Shown here: piece by piece, positions 31,201 to 42,614 of the stretch
How the letters are laid out: the number at the start of each line of letters is the position of its first letter
How positions within the stretch are numbered: position 1 is the first letter of the stretch
NCBI GenBank assembly: GCA_963555705.1
Contig: OY743184.1
Location: 31,940,614-32,004,613, forward strand
DNA from: Ligustrum vulgare
Lineage: Eukaryota > Streptophyta > Magnoliopsida > Lamiales > Oleaceae
Length of the DNA: 64,000 nucleotides
Direction of reading: 5' to 3'
The notes under the pieces: model-generated
What the model saw: the letters and a program-made list of their open reading frames with translations, nothing else
Database searches by the model: none
What the model was told of the DNA's origin: nothing
Program-made: the position numbers and the translations under genes

Positions 31201-33320
31201 AAAAAAAAAATGACATTCAAGTAGAAAAAGTGACAACGTGTCACTTTTTAATTAAAAGAAAAGCGTCACTTAAAAAAAAAAATGAAAAAGAGACATTCAA
31301 GTAGTAAAAAATGATTAAATGACACCCTTTTTTTAACTAAAAGTGACATCACTTTTAGATTAGAAAAGAAGGCGAGTTGAAAGAAAAAATATGATAGAAG
31401 CAACATTTTGTCTTTAAAAAAAAAAAGTGGCATTGTTTAATATATCAATTTAGTGTTTTGAAATTGTGTAATTTGTTAGTTAATGATGGATATTGCAAAA
31501 AATGAAAAAGTGACATTCAAACAAAAAAAAAGACAAAGTGTCACTTTTTCAACTAAAAAGTGACATCGTTTTACTTTTTAGTTAAAAGAAAAAGAAAAAA
31601 GTGACATTATGTTTGTGTTTGGAGAATGTGTAATAAATCTTCTAATGTTTGTGGACTTGTGTAATTTGTTAGTCAATGATAGATATTACAAAAATTGATA
31701 AATCGAACTTCAAGAAGAAAAAAGTGACAAATTGACATATTTTTCTGTGAAAATGTTTTAGTTAAAAGAAAAAGTGTTTAAAAAGTAACATTATGTCACT
31801 TTATAAAAAAAAAAAAAAGCGGTATTGTGTCACTTTTTAGAAAGAAAAATGTGACAAAATTGACATTGTGTCACATTTTAGTTCATGGAAATTGTGATAT
31901 AAGCGACATATTGGTACTTTTTAGTTCAAAGAAAAAATGATTAAAGTGACACAATGCCACTTTTTTTAGATTGCTGATTGTGTAATGAATATTGCAAAAA
32001 TTGAAAAAGTGACATCCGAGTAGAAAAAGTAGTAAAGTGTCACTTTTTAGTTCAAAGAAAAAGTGATAAAAAGTGACATTGTGTCACTTTTTTTAAAAAG
32101 GGAGAAAATTATTAAAAATGTGATAAGAGTTTTAAAAAAGTGGCACTCTATGTGACCTTTTTTTTATATAATAAAAAGTGGAATTTTGTCAATTGTTCTT
32201 AAAAAAAAAGTGGCATTATATTACATTTTAGTTAAAAAAGTGACATTTTGTCAATTTTTGTCACTTTTTCTTAAAAAAAAAAAGGTAGCATTTTGTCACT
32301 TTTTTTTTTTTTTTTAAAGATATAAAATGATAAAAAGTGATATTGTGTATTTTGTCACTTTTTTATTAATAAAGTGATAAAAAGTGACATTGTGTCTTTT
32401 GTTACTTTTTTATTTAAAATTGAAAAAATGACATTCAAGTTGCAAAAAGTAACAAGACGTCACTTTATTTTACTAAAAAGTGATATTATCACTTTTTAAT
32501 TAAAAAAGAAAGCGAGTTAAAACAAAAAGTGATAAGGAAAAAAAAAGTGGCATTGAATAATGTATCTATTAATATTTGTGAACTTGTATAATTTGTTAGT
32601 CAATGATAGGAATGTCAACGAGCCGAGCCGAAGATCAAGGCTCGAGCTTTTTTTGGCCCGAGCCGAACCGAGCTAAAGCTCGTCCCCAAAAATAAGGCTT
32701 GACTCGAGCTTTTTCCGAGTCAAGCCGAGCCAAGTCCTGAGCTTTTAATTTTTTTAAATTTTTATACCATAAAATTTATAAAATTTGTTTGAAAATGTGT
32801 ATATATAGCAAGTTGGACCGAGCTCGTGGTCGAAATTCATTGCTCAAGCTTCCATCGAACTTTTTTAGCGGGCGTTTTTTTTTTTTGCTAGAGCCGAGCC
32901 AAAGGCCGTCTCTCAAAAAAAAGCTCGGCTTGAGCTTTGGCTCGAAATTTTGAGCCACGAGCTGAGCTTAACCCGAGCTTTTTCTAAGCTAAGCCCGAGC
33001 GGCTCGAGTCGATGAGCCGTTTTGCCATCCCCAATCAATGATGAATATTGAGAAAAATGATATTGACCTTTAAGTGAAAAAAGTGACAAATTGTCACTTT
33101 TTAGTTAAAAGAAAAGTGATAAAAGGTGAAATTATGTAAATAATACAATTATTCTAATATTTTAAATAAAATTAACAAGTTATGAATTTATTATAAGGTT
33201 TTAATTTATATTTGATTGAGAAAGTAACATATATATCACTTTTTTAAAAATAAGCGACATTATGTCACTTTTTTTTTAAAAAAAGAGACAAAGTTATTAA
33301 AAAAGTGACAAAAACATTAA
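31201..33320. repeat. GTGACA/TGTCAC repeat field (about 1.7 kb, split by a hAT insertion)
   Basis: AAAAAGTGACATT and its complement-like partner GTCACTTTTTAGTTAAAAG alternate dozens of times at irregular spacing. The sequence can form many local hairpins (AAAAGTGACA..TGTCACTTTT). No coding capacity. The field continues on both sides of the element at 32608-33034. Confidence 0.8.
32608..33034. mobile_element. hAT-type MITE (about 427 bp) with GAGCCGAGCC words
   Basis: Flanked by the 8-bp duplication TCAATGAT (32600-32607, 33035-33042), or the same shifted by one base. Ends AGGAATGTCAACGAGCC and, on the complement, GGGATGGCAAAACGGCTC are similar. The interior is inverted runs of CGAGCCGAGC / GCTCGGCTTG, the same design as the hAT MITE at 3.3 kb. 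Non-coding. Confidence 0.8.
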
Positions 33321-33528
33321 AAAAATTGCACTCAAAATTTACAAAATATTTTTACTTCCTAAAAATTTAAAAGTGTATTTTTGTAAATGATCCAAAAATA
33401 AGGGTATTTGTGTTAATACTCCTTTTCTAAATTCAAAAATTAGCACATTCACATAAGCTATGTCAGTATTCAATTATTCAGGTCAATTGTCCAAACTCCT
33501 AGTAAAACTGGGAAATAGAACATATATA
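33321..33528. other. Spacer before the probable Helitron
   Basis: AT-rich, nothing recognisable. Confidence 0.4.
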
Positions 33529-34555
33529 TCCCTCCCCTCTACTGTAAAAGAGCCTATATGTAAGATACTATTCATCATGCAATCTTCATTTTCACACCTA
33601 TACAAGTCCCATACAAATTGAACGGGTTTGACAGCAGTAAATCATTATCCTTATCCCCATCTTTATCTCATTTTTTATTCCCTTCATTGAATCGATAAAG
33701 CAATCCCCCCCCCCCAAAGTTACACTCTAAACTAACGAGAACTTCGAAATCTTCATCAATCTCTTCTCCCATATCGACGCATCTCTGGTGGGTATTCTCA
33801 AACGGGAAGGGTTTTGTGGTGCCTACAATTTGACATCCAAGTCTGAGGCTTCTCGATTCTTCGTCTTTGCCGTGTGTTTTGGCTAAGGTTAGTTCTGATT
33901 CTTCTTTTGGACATGAATTTTTAATTATATTTTTTCTACTCAAATTAATCGCATAGATATTGTAATACATATACATGAATGCAAACTTAGGGCTTTATAT
34001 TTTTTAGTGATATACCTGCTGGAATCTTTGGAAAAATTATTCTTCTTAAGGATTTTTTGGAGTTCGAGTAACTATAAAGAAAATTGTTGAGGGAAAATTA
34101 TTTTTTGACTGGATTTTGTATTTTTTGGGTTAGAATACCGTTTATTGCTTCTTTTTGGGAGGGGAAAGTTGGATCTGTGGTTAGCTTTTACAAATTGTAC
34201 TATTTAATTTCTTTTGAATTTTGATGTAGGTTCTTCTAAAATTTTATTACTTCATTTTTTTTTTCACCTCTTAGGTACATTTTTGAACTTGTAGATAGTA
34301 TTTTGTCCAGCCTAAATAGTATATTTAATCCTTAATTGTGTAAAATTATAATGAAAACAGTATTTCAACTCTTGATTAGAAAAAAAGAAGAAAAACATTT
34401 AAGTAAATTGTAGAACATGTATTTAAGCCGATTTGGAAGTCGTCAGCTTCGTTGGATAGTATCTTCTAATGAAATAGGTGCTGAAAGAAGATGCTTAGAC
34501 CTCTTGCTGAAGTTGGTAACTAAGATCATAATTTAAGGTTAAAAAAACATTATTG

Positions 34556-34558
<3 letters not shown>

Positions 34559-34588
<30 letters not shown>
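34559..34588. repeat. TC microsatellite
   Basis: About 14 TC repeats followed by a C-rich run, within an intron-like part of the captured sequence. Confidence 0.95.
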
Positions 34589-34590
<2 letters not shown>

Positions 34591-35053
34591 CTCCCCCCTT
34601 CCCTTTTCTTTTTGTTTCCAATATTTTGAGTTCTTGCTGACCATGGGCTTTAGCCTTTAAGTATTTGATAGTTTACGTAATTGTTTTAATGGATCTTTCG
34701 AGATTTTGTTGCAATTTTTAAGGACTTAAGCAAAATAACCTACTCTTACAGCACTTAGATATGTATCCAAGCACATGAAAAGCACGATGATCTCAACTGT
34801 GTGGTACATGTGTAAAAATTACCTGACAATATAATTTATGCCACTTATTTAGGTGTTAATGAGAAACTCATTCTATTTGTAAATAACCATCCTTGTTTTC
34901 ATTTTGGTTGTAAAATCTGCTCATTTTCTATTATAATTATAATTATAATTTTGGGGATGAAAATAAATCTTTGACTGAAATGTTTTACACAATTTTATAA
35001 TTGAGTCTGCTTGGCTCATCTTTTCTTGACTCCTTAATATCTTGTGAGGTATA

Positions 35054-35112
35054 GGCGAGGGAGCTTACAGATAAGGAAAAGCTAGTTTTGCAGCTCAATA
35101 AGCAGTATCCTG
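35054..35112 (+). pseudogene. Phosphomannose isomerase (PMI) exon fragment
   Basis: After an acceptor-like GGTATAG the frame reads ARELTDKEKLVLQLNKQYPADV, a stretch highly conserved in plant type I mannose-6-phosphate isomerases just before the helix leading to the active site. The enzyme interconverts fructose-6-P and mannose-6-P for GDP-mannose and ascorbate synthesis. Only about 20 codons remain, and the sequence then runs into the NRPD2-like segment, so this is a chimeric capture. Identification rests on my recall of the family, not on a search. Confidence 0.6.
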
Positions 35113-35129
35113 CCGATGTTGTTATGCAG

Positions 35130-35187
35130 AAAAGTTGACAATAGAGATGGTTTCGGGAACAAGAGGTTGGAGTTAGCTAGTGAATTG

Positions 35188-35254
<67 letters not shown>

Positions 35255-35529
35255 ACATTGAACACGCAGAGATGCGCATGGTCAGGGCTATGCAAAGAGA
35301 CCTTTACAGAGATCGGGAAGTGCAGTCAATTGAATACTACATGGATACTTGAATGATAACTAATGGTCCATCTAGAGCACTTTCAATTGGAGCATGGTCA
35401 CATCCTTTCAAGAGGATCGAAAGGATATTGGGTGTGGTAGGGCAAACACATCCACTGCAAACAACAGCTGATATGAGGAAAACGCAACAGCAGATTTCAT
35501 ACAAGGAGGGTTGGAGATACTTGATACCC
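35130..35529 (+). pseudogene. NRPD2/NRPE2 (RNA polymerase IV/V second subunit) exon fragment 1
   Basis: Frames read GFGNKRLELASELLERE, then after a GA microsatellite (35188-35250) VHIEHAEMRMVRAMQRDL and, past a stop at 35350, ITNGPSRALSIGAWSHPFKR and a TADMRKTQQQ segment. This matches the lobe/fork region of the second-largest subunit of plant Pol IV and Pol V, which transcribe DNA for RNA-directed DNA methylation. The GA expansion sits exactly in the ELLERE codons. The exon ends at a clean donor, GTAAGTG, at 35530. An in-frame TGA and the expansion make it non-functional. Confidence 0.75.
35188..35250. repeat. GA microsatellite within the NRPD2-like exon
   Basis: About 30 GA repeats encode alternating Glu/Arg and have lengthened the captured exon at its own GAGAGAGA seed. 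Confidence 0.95.
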
Positions 35530-36214
35530 GTAAGTGATTGGAAATCAATACTCAATCTGTTTCATGACATAATTCTGAAAATCTGATTTTATCCATACAG
35601 CCTCTTTGTTGCAACTTCTTTCAGTTGATAAGTGGTTATATTTTCAGCATTTCTTGTTCTTATCTTAAAGTCTGGCTGTAGTTCTTCCAGTAGACGAATT
35701 AATAAACTTCTAGCTATAATAAATTAATAATTCTGGAATACCGATTCTTATGTTTGTTTTATAATTTATTCAGGTGTGGATATGCATATGCTCGAGAACT
35801 AAACTCTTGAAGGATATAGCATCGGATTTTCCAATAATTGGGTAAGGGTATCTAATGATTTAATTCTAAAATTCTTTCTTTTGCTCACGGTATTGAGTGA
35901 TATTTCCCTTTTATAAATATATCTCACCAACAATGCAATGGCATATTTGAAATTGCTACTGCCACAATTCGTGAAGAAAATGAAATGATGATATATCCAC
36001 ATATTTTGTTCTTCAAGTATCAGTTAGATGTCCTAAGCCCTTGCTGAATGAGTTATCTAAAAATGCACCAATATCATGCCAGTCTGAGCCTATATATTCC
36101 AGATCATGAATCATGACTCTTGAGTGCATATCATGTTTGACATTGTAGTGATGTTAATATCTAATAATGTTTGAATTTGATGATAAATCTTTATTTCTTG
36201 ATTTCCTTCAATTC

Positions 36215-36885
36215 GTTTCTTCTAGAGTAAGCGTTATACATAGGTCTTCACCGAGGGTCGTAGAAAGAGCTAAAGAAGTGGCACTGAAGGAATCAATTGC
36301 TTGCTGCCAATTCGACTATTGACGAGGTAGAAGAAATCGTGCAGTCCAAAGCAGTTGATTTGAGGTTAGGACTTTTTCCCTTAACTTACTATTTTTATGT
36401 TTTCTTTGATTTTTTGTTTCTTGATATTGGTTGTTACACAAGTGAGCCTCTTGAAGTAGGTCTAGCAACTATTGATAGTGCCTTCACACTTGTTTTCAAG
36501 TGAACAAGAAGGCATAATGAGATAACACCTAAAGCTAAGTAAATAGGAAATCTATAAGAAGTTCCTTTCTAAATTTTTTTTCTGTTGCAATTAGCATGAA
36601 ATATGTGGTTGATCTATTTTTGGTTCATTTTAATCTCTTTAGTTTCAGTTGGCATGAAATATGTGGTTGGTCTATTTTTGATTCATTTTAATCTTGCAAA
36701 TGGTTCCAATCTTGTTATTGAATAGACTTATAATAGTTGTCTATTGAACATATTTTTCTTCTAAAAAGAAAGGTTAATGCAATGACTGTGATCAAGAAGC
36801 TGCGTAAGGGAAAATGGGAGGCCCCACCTGATGAGAAGCCTGAAATTTTCAAAAATCCACGTACAAAACATGATCATCGTCCCTG
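36215..36885 (+). pseudogene. Unidentified exon-like fragments
   Basis: Two stretches look protein-derived: around 36240-36365 (RVVERAKEVALKES, then TIDEVEEIVQSKAVDLR with GGTTAG as a possible donor) and 36775-36883 (VNAMTVIKKLRKGKWEAPPD ending in a stop). They differ in style from the AT-rich flanks, but I cannot name the source gene. They may be a third capture. Confidence 0.4.
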
Positions 36886-37060
36886 AGATGATACGAAGTG
36901 TCACATGAGTGTACAATGGCAAGACCCGCAATGTAGTTGAAATTAGGCATGAAATGATAAGTCACTATCTTGCCGAATTTTACCTTCTATTAGATGATTT
37001 TTATTTTAACTACTTATTTCCTTTTTGTATTTTTTATGTTCATCGAATAAAATATTAAGA

Positions 37061-37439
37061 TAAACAAATTATCAGACGAATTGAATGTTTGGATGTTGAT
37101 GGATTTCCTTTTATTTGTGCAAACCTCCAACCAGGTGATATTGTCATTGGAAAAGCATGCGGAATCAGGGGTATAATGCAACATCAAGATGAAGCACACT
37201 GAAAGAGACGTGGTTCAGAAAGTGGTAAACAAATTATCAGACGAATTGACAATCTGGATGATGATGGATTTCCTTTTATTTGTGCAAACCTCCAAACTGG
37301 TGATAGTCATCGAAAAGCATGCAGAATTAGGGGTATACCGCAACATCAAGCTAAAGCACATGAAAGAGACATAGTTCAGAAAGTGGTGCCCTTTGCTAAT
37401 GATGATAGAAAGAATTTTGCCGTTGTGTCTCTGAGGCAA
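37061..37439 (+). pseudogene. NRPD2/NRPE2 exon fragment 2, tandemly duplicated
   Basis: DGFPFICANLQPGDIVIGKA and, at the end, VQKVVPFAND and NFAVVSLRQ match the conserved hybrid-binding region of NRPD2/NRPE2. The first about 165 bp (37061-37225) is repeated directly at 37226-37390. The last exon base is followed by donor GTAATA at 37440. Frameshifts and a stop near 37200 show that it is broken. Confidence 0.75.
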
Positions 37440-37824
37440 GTAATATTAGTTAAGTATGTTTAATTAGCTTTTGATGAGCATCAAAATCGTTGATTCTTAC
37501 AATGTACCTCACAAATCGTAGTGAAAAATTAATTTCTAAATTCGAAGGTACTCATCTTTCAAGTACCTATCTAAAGCCATTTTATTATACCATAAAATTA
37601 GACTTTGCAATTTAGATTTATAATTTACAGCTACATCTATCGTTAGTATTTAGATATATGTCAATATTTTTGTAATCAAATTCTCTACAATCATGTCCTC
37701 GTTTATCTATTATTACTTCAACTACGACTAGAAATTGTAAAATGTTAATTTTTTTTAATAACGTAAGGTTTAATGTTCCAAAATTGTATTTTCAGCACGC
37801 TAAAAAATCGACTGAAAAACATTT

Positions 37825-37852
37825 CTCGTACGAAGTACGAGTTGGCACTAGT
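37825..37852 (+). mobile_element. Helitron 3' terminus (hairpin and CTAG)
   Basis: A 7-bp perfect stem with GAA loop, TTGGCA spacer, CTAG and host T. Confidence 0.75.
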
Positions 37853-38028
37853 AACATAAAAGATAGAAATCCGTAATCACAACATATTTATAATAAGCCA
37901 TGCAATTTTCTCCAACAAAGATGGGAGAAAAAGAAAGTAAATTTTCTTTACAAGAAGTTGCACCCGAATTAGAAACTTGACCACCAAATACAGGCTCTAG
38001 ATGCTTTGGCGACTCAGCAATTGAAGAA

Positions 38029-38840
38029 TTAGAGAAAATATGACGTCGATTTTGCTAATTTATGGGCAGGAAAATAACAAAAGTCGGATGGATGAACTAG
38101 GGTTGTCAGAATGCAAATATGGTAGGATTGTCCGTAAAAAAATTTGGAGAATTCGATATTGCGAGATCCTGGCTTAGACCCAGGTTTGTAAGAATAGAGA
38201 GCAAATGAGTCTTGTTTTGGCTGAATAGATTGATTATGAAATTTTTGCATTAGATCATAATTTAGCAACTCTGCATGAAAATCCGAAAATGACATAGATT
38301 TCTCCTTAGCAAGGAGCATATACGTAATACGTTGTGAAAAATGAATGAAAGGAGGAGTTGAGGCCACTGAGAATAGATAGAATTAAATCTGAATCATTAA
38401 TGGGTTTCCCAACAGCAGCTAATTCATCAGCAAGAGATTTAACTTCATCCAAGAAACCTTGGCAAGACATAGAACCTTGCTGTAAAGATTGTAACCTTCT
38501 CTTGATAAGATAAACACGAGAGGTTGAGGGTGCCGCGTCAAGAGCTTGCCAAGTTAAGAATACCTTCGGCCTTCTGTGCATCGCTGTAAAATTGAGGACA
38601 AAGTTCGGAACCATCAATGATTCCCATGAGACCATAGCTCCAAAATAGAGGAGTTAATTGAGCACTCCAGGAAAGGAAGTTGGTTCCATCAAGTTTAATT
38701 GAGATAACTTGAGCTGGAAGATGAAATGAAAATGCAGTGGAAGAGGATGAAGAATTTGCATTAGCAGCCATAGGATCAATTGTAGCCCTGAGGATGTGCG
38801 AGAGGTGCGACCGCACAGGTCTCCCCCCCAACAACAAATT
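38029..38840 (-). pseudogene. Ty1/copia gag fragment (UBN2/retrotran_gag type)
   Basis: Minus strand: QVISIKLDGTNFLSWSAQL and LFWSYGLMGIIDGSELCP (38780-38600) are the N-terminal copia gag signature (L.G.NF..W..Q..P.L....L...LDG). A segment is missing or scrambled, then RRLQSLQQGSMSCQGFLDEV and LADELAAVGKPINDSDLI, LSGL..SFHSF follow. A frameshift near 38330 leads to a later FSDFHAELLNYD segment. The rest of the element, including LTRs, protease and polymerase, is not visible. Non-functional remnant. Confidence 0.85.
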
Positions 38841-39962
38841 TTAAATCCAAATCTCATTCAACAACCAAATAAGCTAGTTTAACTTTCGAAAAAACTTAAC
38901 AAAGTGGAATTAGTTGATGCATAGATAATCCACCATCAATTATGTTCCACCTAAACTAACAGACAATGCTAATTTTGACTATCGGCGCCACTTTAATGCT
39001 AACTTGATTGTCAAAACATAGGTTAGGTACACTACAAAATGAAGCCAATAAATATAAACTTGAGAAATTTATTTTGATGGGAGCGAAAAGGGGATCAACC
39101 ACAACAATCTAAAGCCCATATATTCTACAAGTTTTATTGATGCTACATGATGAGATTAATGAAGTAGCAATAAATATAAACCCAGAGAAGTCAAATTCCA
39201 AGTTAAAGCAATCATCTACGGAAAGAAAATGAAAGGATTTTTTTTTTTTAATCTTTTCTGAAATCAATAATAATAAGTGCCCGTTTGATGTAGGATATTT
39301 TAGAGGAGAACTGTATTTTGAGAGAGTATTTGATTGAGAAGATGTTAAAAATATGAAAGTAGTAGGTCCCATAAAATGTGTGATTGAAAATGAGTTTAGA
39401 GGAAAATGTGATCAAAAGTTCCAAGACCAAACAACCTTTTAAGTACAAGAACAAGTTAAAAATTGTTTGCAATAAAATTGTGATCAACCAGAATAATTAT
39501 TTTTTCATGTCATTCGGCTCAGTTTCAATTATAAAGATGGAACAGGTCATACAACAAGGTTAAAATACAAAGGGAATTGTAGTGCATTAATGGGCTTGAT
39601 CAAGAATACAATCAAATTCCAAACAGTGTTGCAACTTTTATCAAGTTGGAGCCATCAAAGAGCTCACAAATATTCTCTCTATACTACAATGAAAAGAATG
39701 CAATTGGTAGCGAGAAAGATAGTAACAATTACTACATGTAGCGATTTGCGCAAAAGGCTTTGCACCAAGGAAAGCTACTTGGGACAATTTGCACGCCAAA
39801 ACAAATATCCAATGGGAAGGCTCTTTAAAACTGAAACCACGGGCCCCATAATCTACCATACTTCCAACTTGAAAAAAAGGTTGTCTTTTCCAAGAAAATA
39901 AGAGCCGCAAATAGACAAAGGAAAAATGAAAAGTAGCAAAAGCCTATTTTGTAACAAAATAT
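38841..39962. other. Unassigned intergenic sequence with one MITE
   Basis: Open frames on both strands at 39590-39910 have no recognised domain. A MITE lies at 39277-39439. Confidence 0.35.
39277..39439. mobile_element. Possible PIF/Harbinger-like MITE, 163 bp
   Basis: Left end GTGCCCGTTTGATG and right end complement AAAGGTTGTTTGGTC are weakly inverted, with TAA on both sides. Size and the GTTTGGT-type ends fit, but the match is imperfect. Confidence 0.45.
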
Positions 39963-39967
39963 CAATG

Positions 39968-40337
39968 TGATAAGTATCTTTTACATACTTATTTTATTTT
40001 TAAATCTACAATTTAATTGATAAATTGAACGAATTTCTACTGATAAATTGTGTTTATATTGTACAATTAGGTACAACCTCAATTGGAAAGAAAATAGACA
40101 TGATGAGAGTACAATTGAGTTAAAAGATGAGCAAATTTGATGTCCAAGGACCTAATTGAAAGAAATCAAAAATTTGGGAACTCAATCGCAACATCTTAAA
40201 AAGTTGGAGAACTGAAGACGAAAATATTTTAGGGGCATAATTTTAATAAAAGTCAAAATTCGAGGACTAAATTGAAGAAGACCAGAAGACGAGGGACTTG
40301 TGTTGCAAATAATTCAAAAGGAAAACAAAAAAAAAGT

Positions 40338-40402
<65 letters not shown>

Positions 40403-41628
40403 CTAGGCATGGGCTTAGCCCGTGCGCCCAGCAATGTGACAGTTTTTTTTATCTATCTCAACGCGATCGTGTGGGCAATTTTCGACCCAATTCCTATTTT
40501 AATTTTCTATTTTTATTATTTTAATTTAAGGGCATGTTTGGCTTTGTTTGGACGCGTTTTTGAGGATATTTTAGGTCAGATTTTGGGGACTATAAATACT
40601 CTCATTTCTTCACTTCAAAGAATCCAAATTCACTCTCCAAACCCTAACCCCTTTTCTCTCTTTTCTTTCTTTTCTTTTATTTTATTTTCTTTGTTTTTGA
40701 TTTAGTTTGTAATTTAGTTTGTAGTCTGATTAAATTTTCAAGTTGCTAACACCCATTAGATCAAAGAAGCAAGAAGCAAAGTGGAAATACAAAACAAAGC
40801 TCAAAGAATTCTTGGAGCAAAAATTAAGGGAAGTGTTGTATTTCATTTTTCTTGTATTTTTATCTTTAATTCCTATATTTTGTGATGTATTTGTATAAAC
40901 CTTATCTTTTGTGGAATATTTATATAATGGGCTAATTGTTTTATGTTGGGATGATTGATGTATCTTAACTTAGTTTAAGTAATTTAAATGTATTAATTTT
41001 GAGCTTATTTCATGTGTGTTTGTTATTGAGATTATTCCATGTGTTTGATTGATCACTAAATATATGTTTTGTGACGTGTATAATAATCGAGAGATATTGT
41101 ACATTTTAGACCAAATAACAAATGCTCTAGGTTCTTATTAAAATTAGGGATATACATTAAACTCTAGATGATCCATTAAGCCATTTTCATAAAGAGTTAA
41201 TACAATTGATTGAGCTTTAATCGACTTAGAGATATAGTAGGTTAAACCAATTGATTAGGGTTAATTTCACTCGAGAGAGGTAATTAGCTAAATTTGAAAA
41301 ATCGGGTCTAACATTGTAAATGAGTAATTTATTAATTTGTATGTGTTGAGAAATTACTTAAGCAAGAGTTAAGTGAAATCATGAATCCTAACTATTTTAT
41401 CTTTCATTTTCCTTATTTTAATTTAGTTTCAAATAGTTTCCTTAATTTAGAATTGTCAAAAATCCATTTTTTAATTGTGTATTTCTTCTTGTTTTTAGAA
41501 TTAAATTAATTATAGTTGTATAATCTAAAGTAAACTTTCCTCGTGTGATCGACAATCCGGACTCAAAAATTCCACTTTATTACTTGTACGCGACCCATGC
41601 GCTTGCGGTACACTATTTTGAGCGAACA
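39968..41628 (+). repeat. 5' LTR of E2
   Basis: Starts TGATAAGTATC, ends GCGAACA just before AGTTT and the primer-binding site. Contains an AT microsatellite at about 40340-40400. Confidence 0.92.
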
Positions 41629-41634
41629 AGTTTT

Positions 41635-41652
41635 TGACGCCGTTGCCGATGA
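41635..41652 (+). promoter_or_regulatory. Primer-binding site of E2 (tRNA-Asp, two mismatches)
   Basis: TGACGCCGTTGCCGATGA differs at two positions from the E1 site, at the same distance from the LTR end. Confidence 0.85.
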
Positions 41653-41829
41653 CTGTTTTTACTTTGATTATTACTTTAGTTAATTTTAGTTTTAACACTT
41701 GTAATTTTTTTCTTTTATGTTTTATTTTGTTACTTTTGGTTAACCACCACTATTTTAATTTTTCTTGTGATTGGTTTTCTTTCTATGCATATTTGATTTT
41801 AACATTGGCAAAATAGGAAAGAAATTGTA

Positions 41830-42460
41830 ATGAACAATCTCAACATGGGTGATGAATACATACTTGAAGAATATTCAAGTTGTGAAATTTGTTACAAGAT
41901 GCATTGTAATGGACAATGTTTGTTTTCGAGCAATAATTTGATTACGTCGAAACTTATTAAGTTTAGACAATATTTGAAATGTCGAAAACAAGCAATTGAC
42001 ACTTCGGATGTGAGTTACATGCTCTTGGAAGATTGTGTACCGGATGATTGGGATGATGACATCACTCTTGTAGGAGATGGTCCTCCACTATTGAATGTGA
42101 ATGTACTTGCAAAATATTACAGTGAGCTTGCCAAATTGGATGGGGATGATATTCCTATGAGAGATGACATGTATTGGGAAGGATTTCAAATGTGAGGGGT
42201 ATAATCCACTATTGAGAATTAATAGGAAAAACTTGTCATTGCCTATGAATTCAAATTTTGGATCGGTCATTCAATCTAAGGAGACATCAACTAATAGAGA
42301 TGAGCTTGAAGAGAATGACAATTTAATCACAAAAGAATCACTTGGAGAAGTGACAATCGACGAGGAAGAGATCAAATCAAATTATCTCAACTTCATTTAT
42401 TGTCCAATATTAGAATTTGTGATTAAGCCACTTGAGGAGGAGCAAGTCTACATTTGTTGA
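41830..42460 (+). pseudogene. Unfamiliar acidic ORF of E2 (frameshifted)
   Basis: The frame from ATG 41830 gives 121 residues. A one-base slip near 42185 passes it into a second frame that runs to 42460, about 205 residues in all. Near the N-terminus is a cysteine/histidine cluster (C-x2-C-x4-H-C-x3-C in SCEICYKMHCNGQC) that could bind zinc. The rest is acidic (DDWDDDITLVGD; TIDEEEIKSN). It sits where gag should be but shows no gag, zinc-knuckle or protease features. I do not recognise the family. It could be a lineage-specific accessory protein or the N-terminal remnant of a lost polyprotein. Confidence 0.6.
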
Positions 42461-42614
42461 GTTTGAATTGGATAGAATAGGCAAGTCCCACGACATTGGA
42501 AGGGACAAAGTGCAAGTGTTTCAATCAAATGAAGAGTGGAGCAAAGTAAAAAGAAGTAAAATGGGTAAGGTATCAAAAGTTATGTTTAGAGTGCCATGAA
42601 GAACTTATGCGGAG

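Larger units (their letters stand above)
33529..37851 (+). mobile_element. Probable gene-fragment-carrying Helitron (about 4.3 kb)
   Basis: The right end is convincing: hairpin CTCGTAC-GAA-GTACGAG (37825-37841), six bases, then CTAG (37848-37851) followed by T. The left end is tentative: a TC dinucleotide after A at 33529 followed by CTCCCCTCTACTGTAAAAG, which resembles Helitron 5' ends (TCTCTACTxTATAAAAG). Inside are exon fragments with their splice donors still present, from phosphomannose isomerase (35054-35112) and NRPD2/NRPE2 (35130-35529 and 37061-37439), plus unidentified exon-like pieces. No RepHel is present, so it is non-autonomous. Retained introns show capture at the DNA level. 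Confidence 0.6.

Noticed and set aside
35116..35586. Functional NRPD2/NRPE2 gene
   Set aside because: In-frame stop at 35350, microsatellite expansion in the coding part, missing neighbouring exons, and a duplicated broken exon downstream.
39590..39910. Open frames on both strands of the same stretch
   Set aside because: No domain, overlapping antisense frames of equal length, no splice or promoter context; not supported as a gene.
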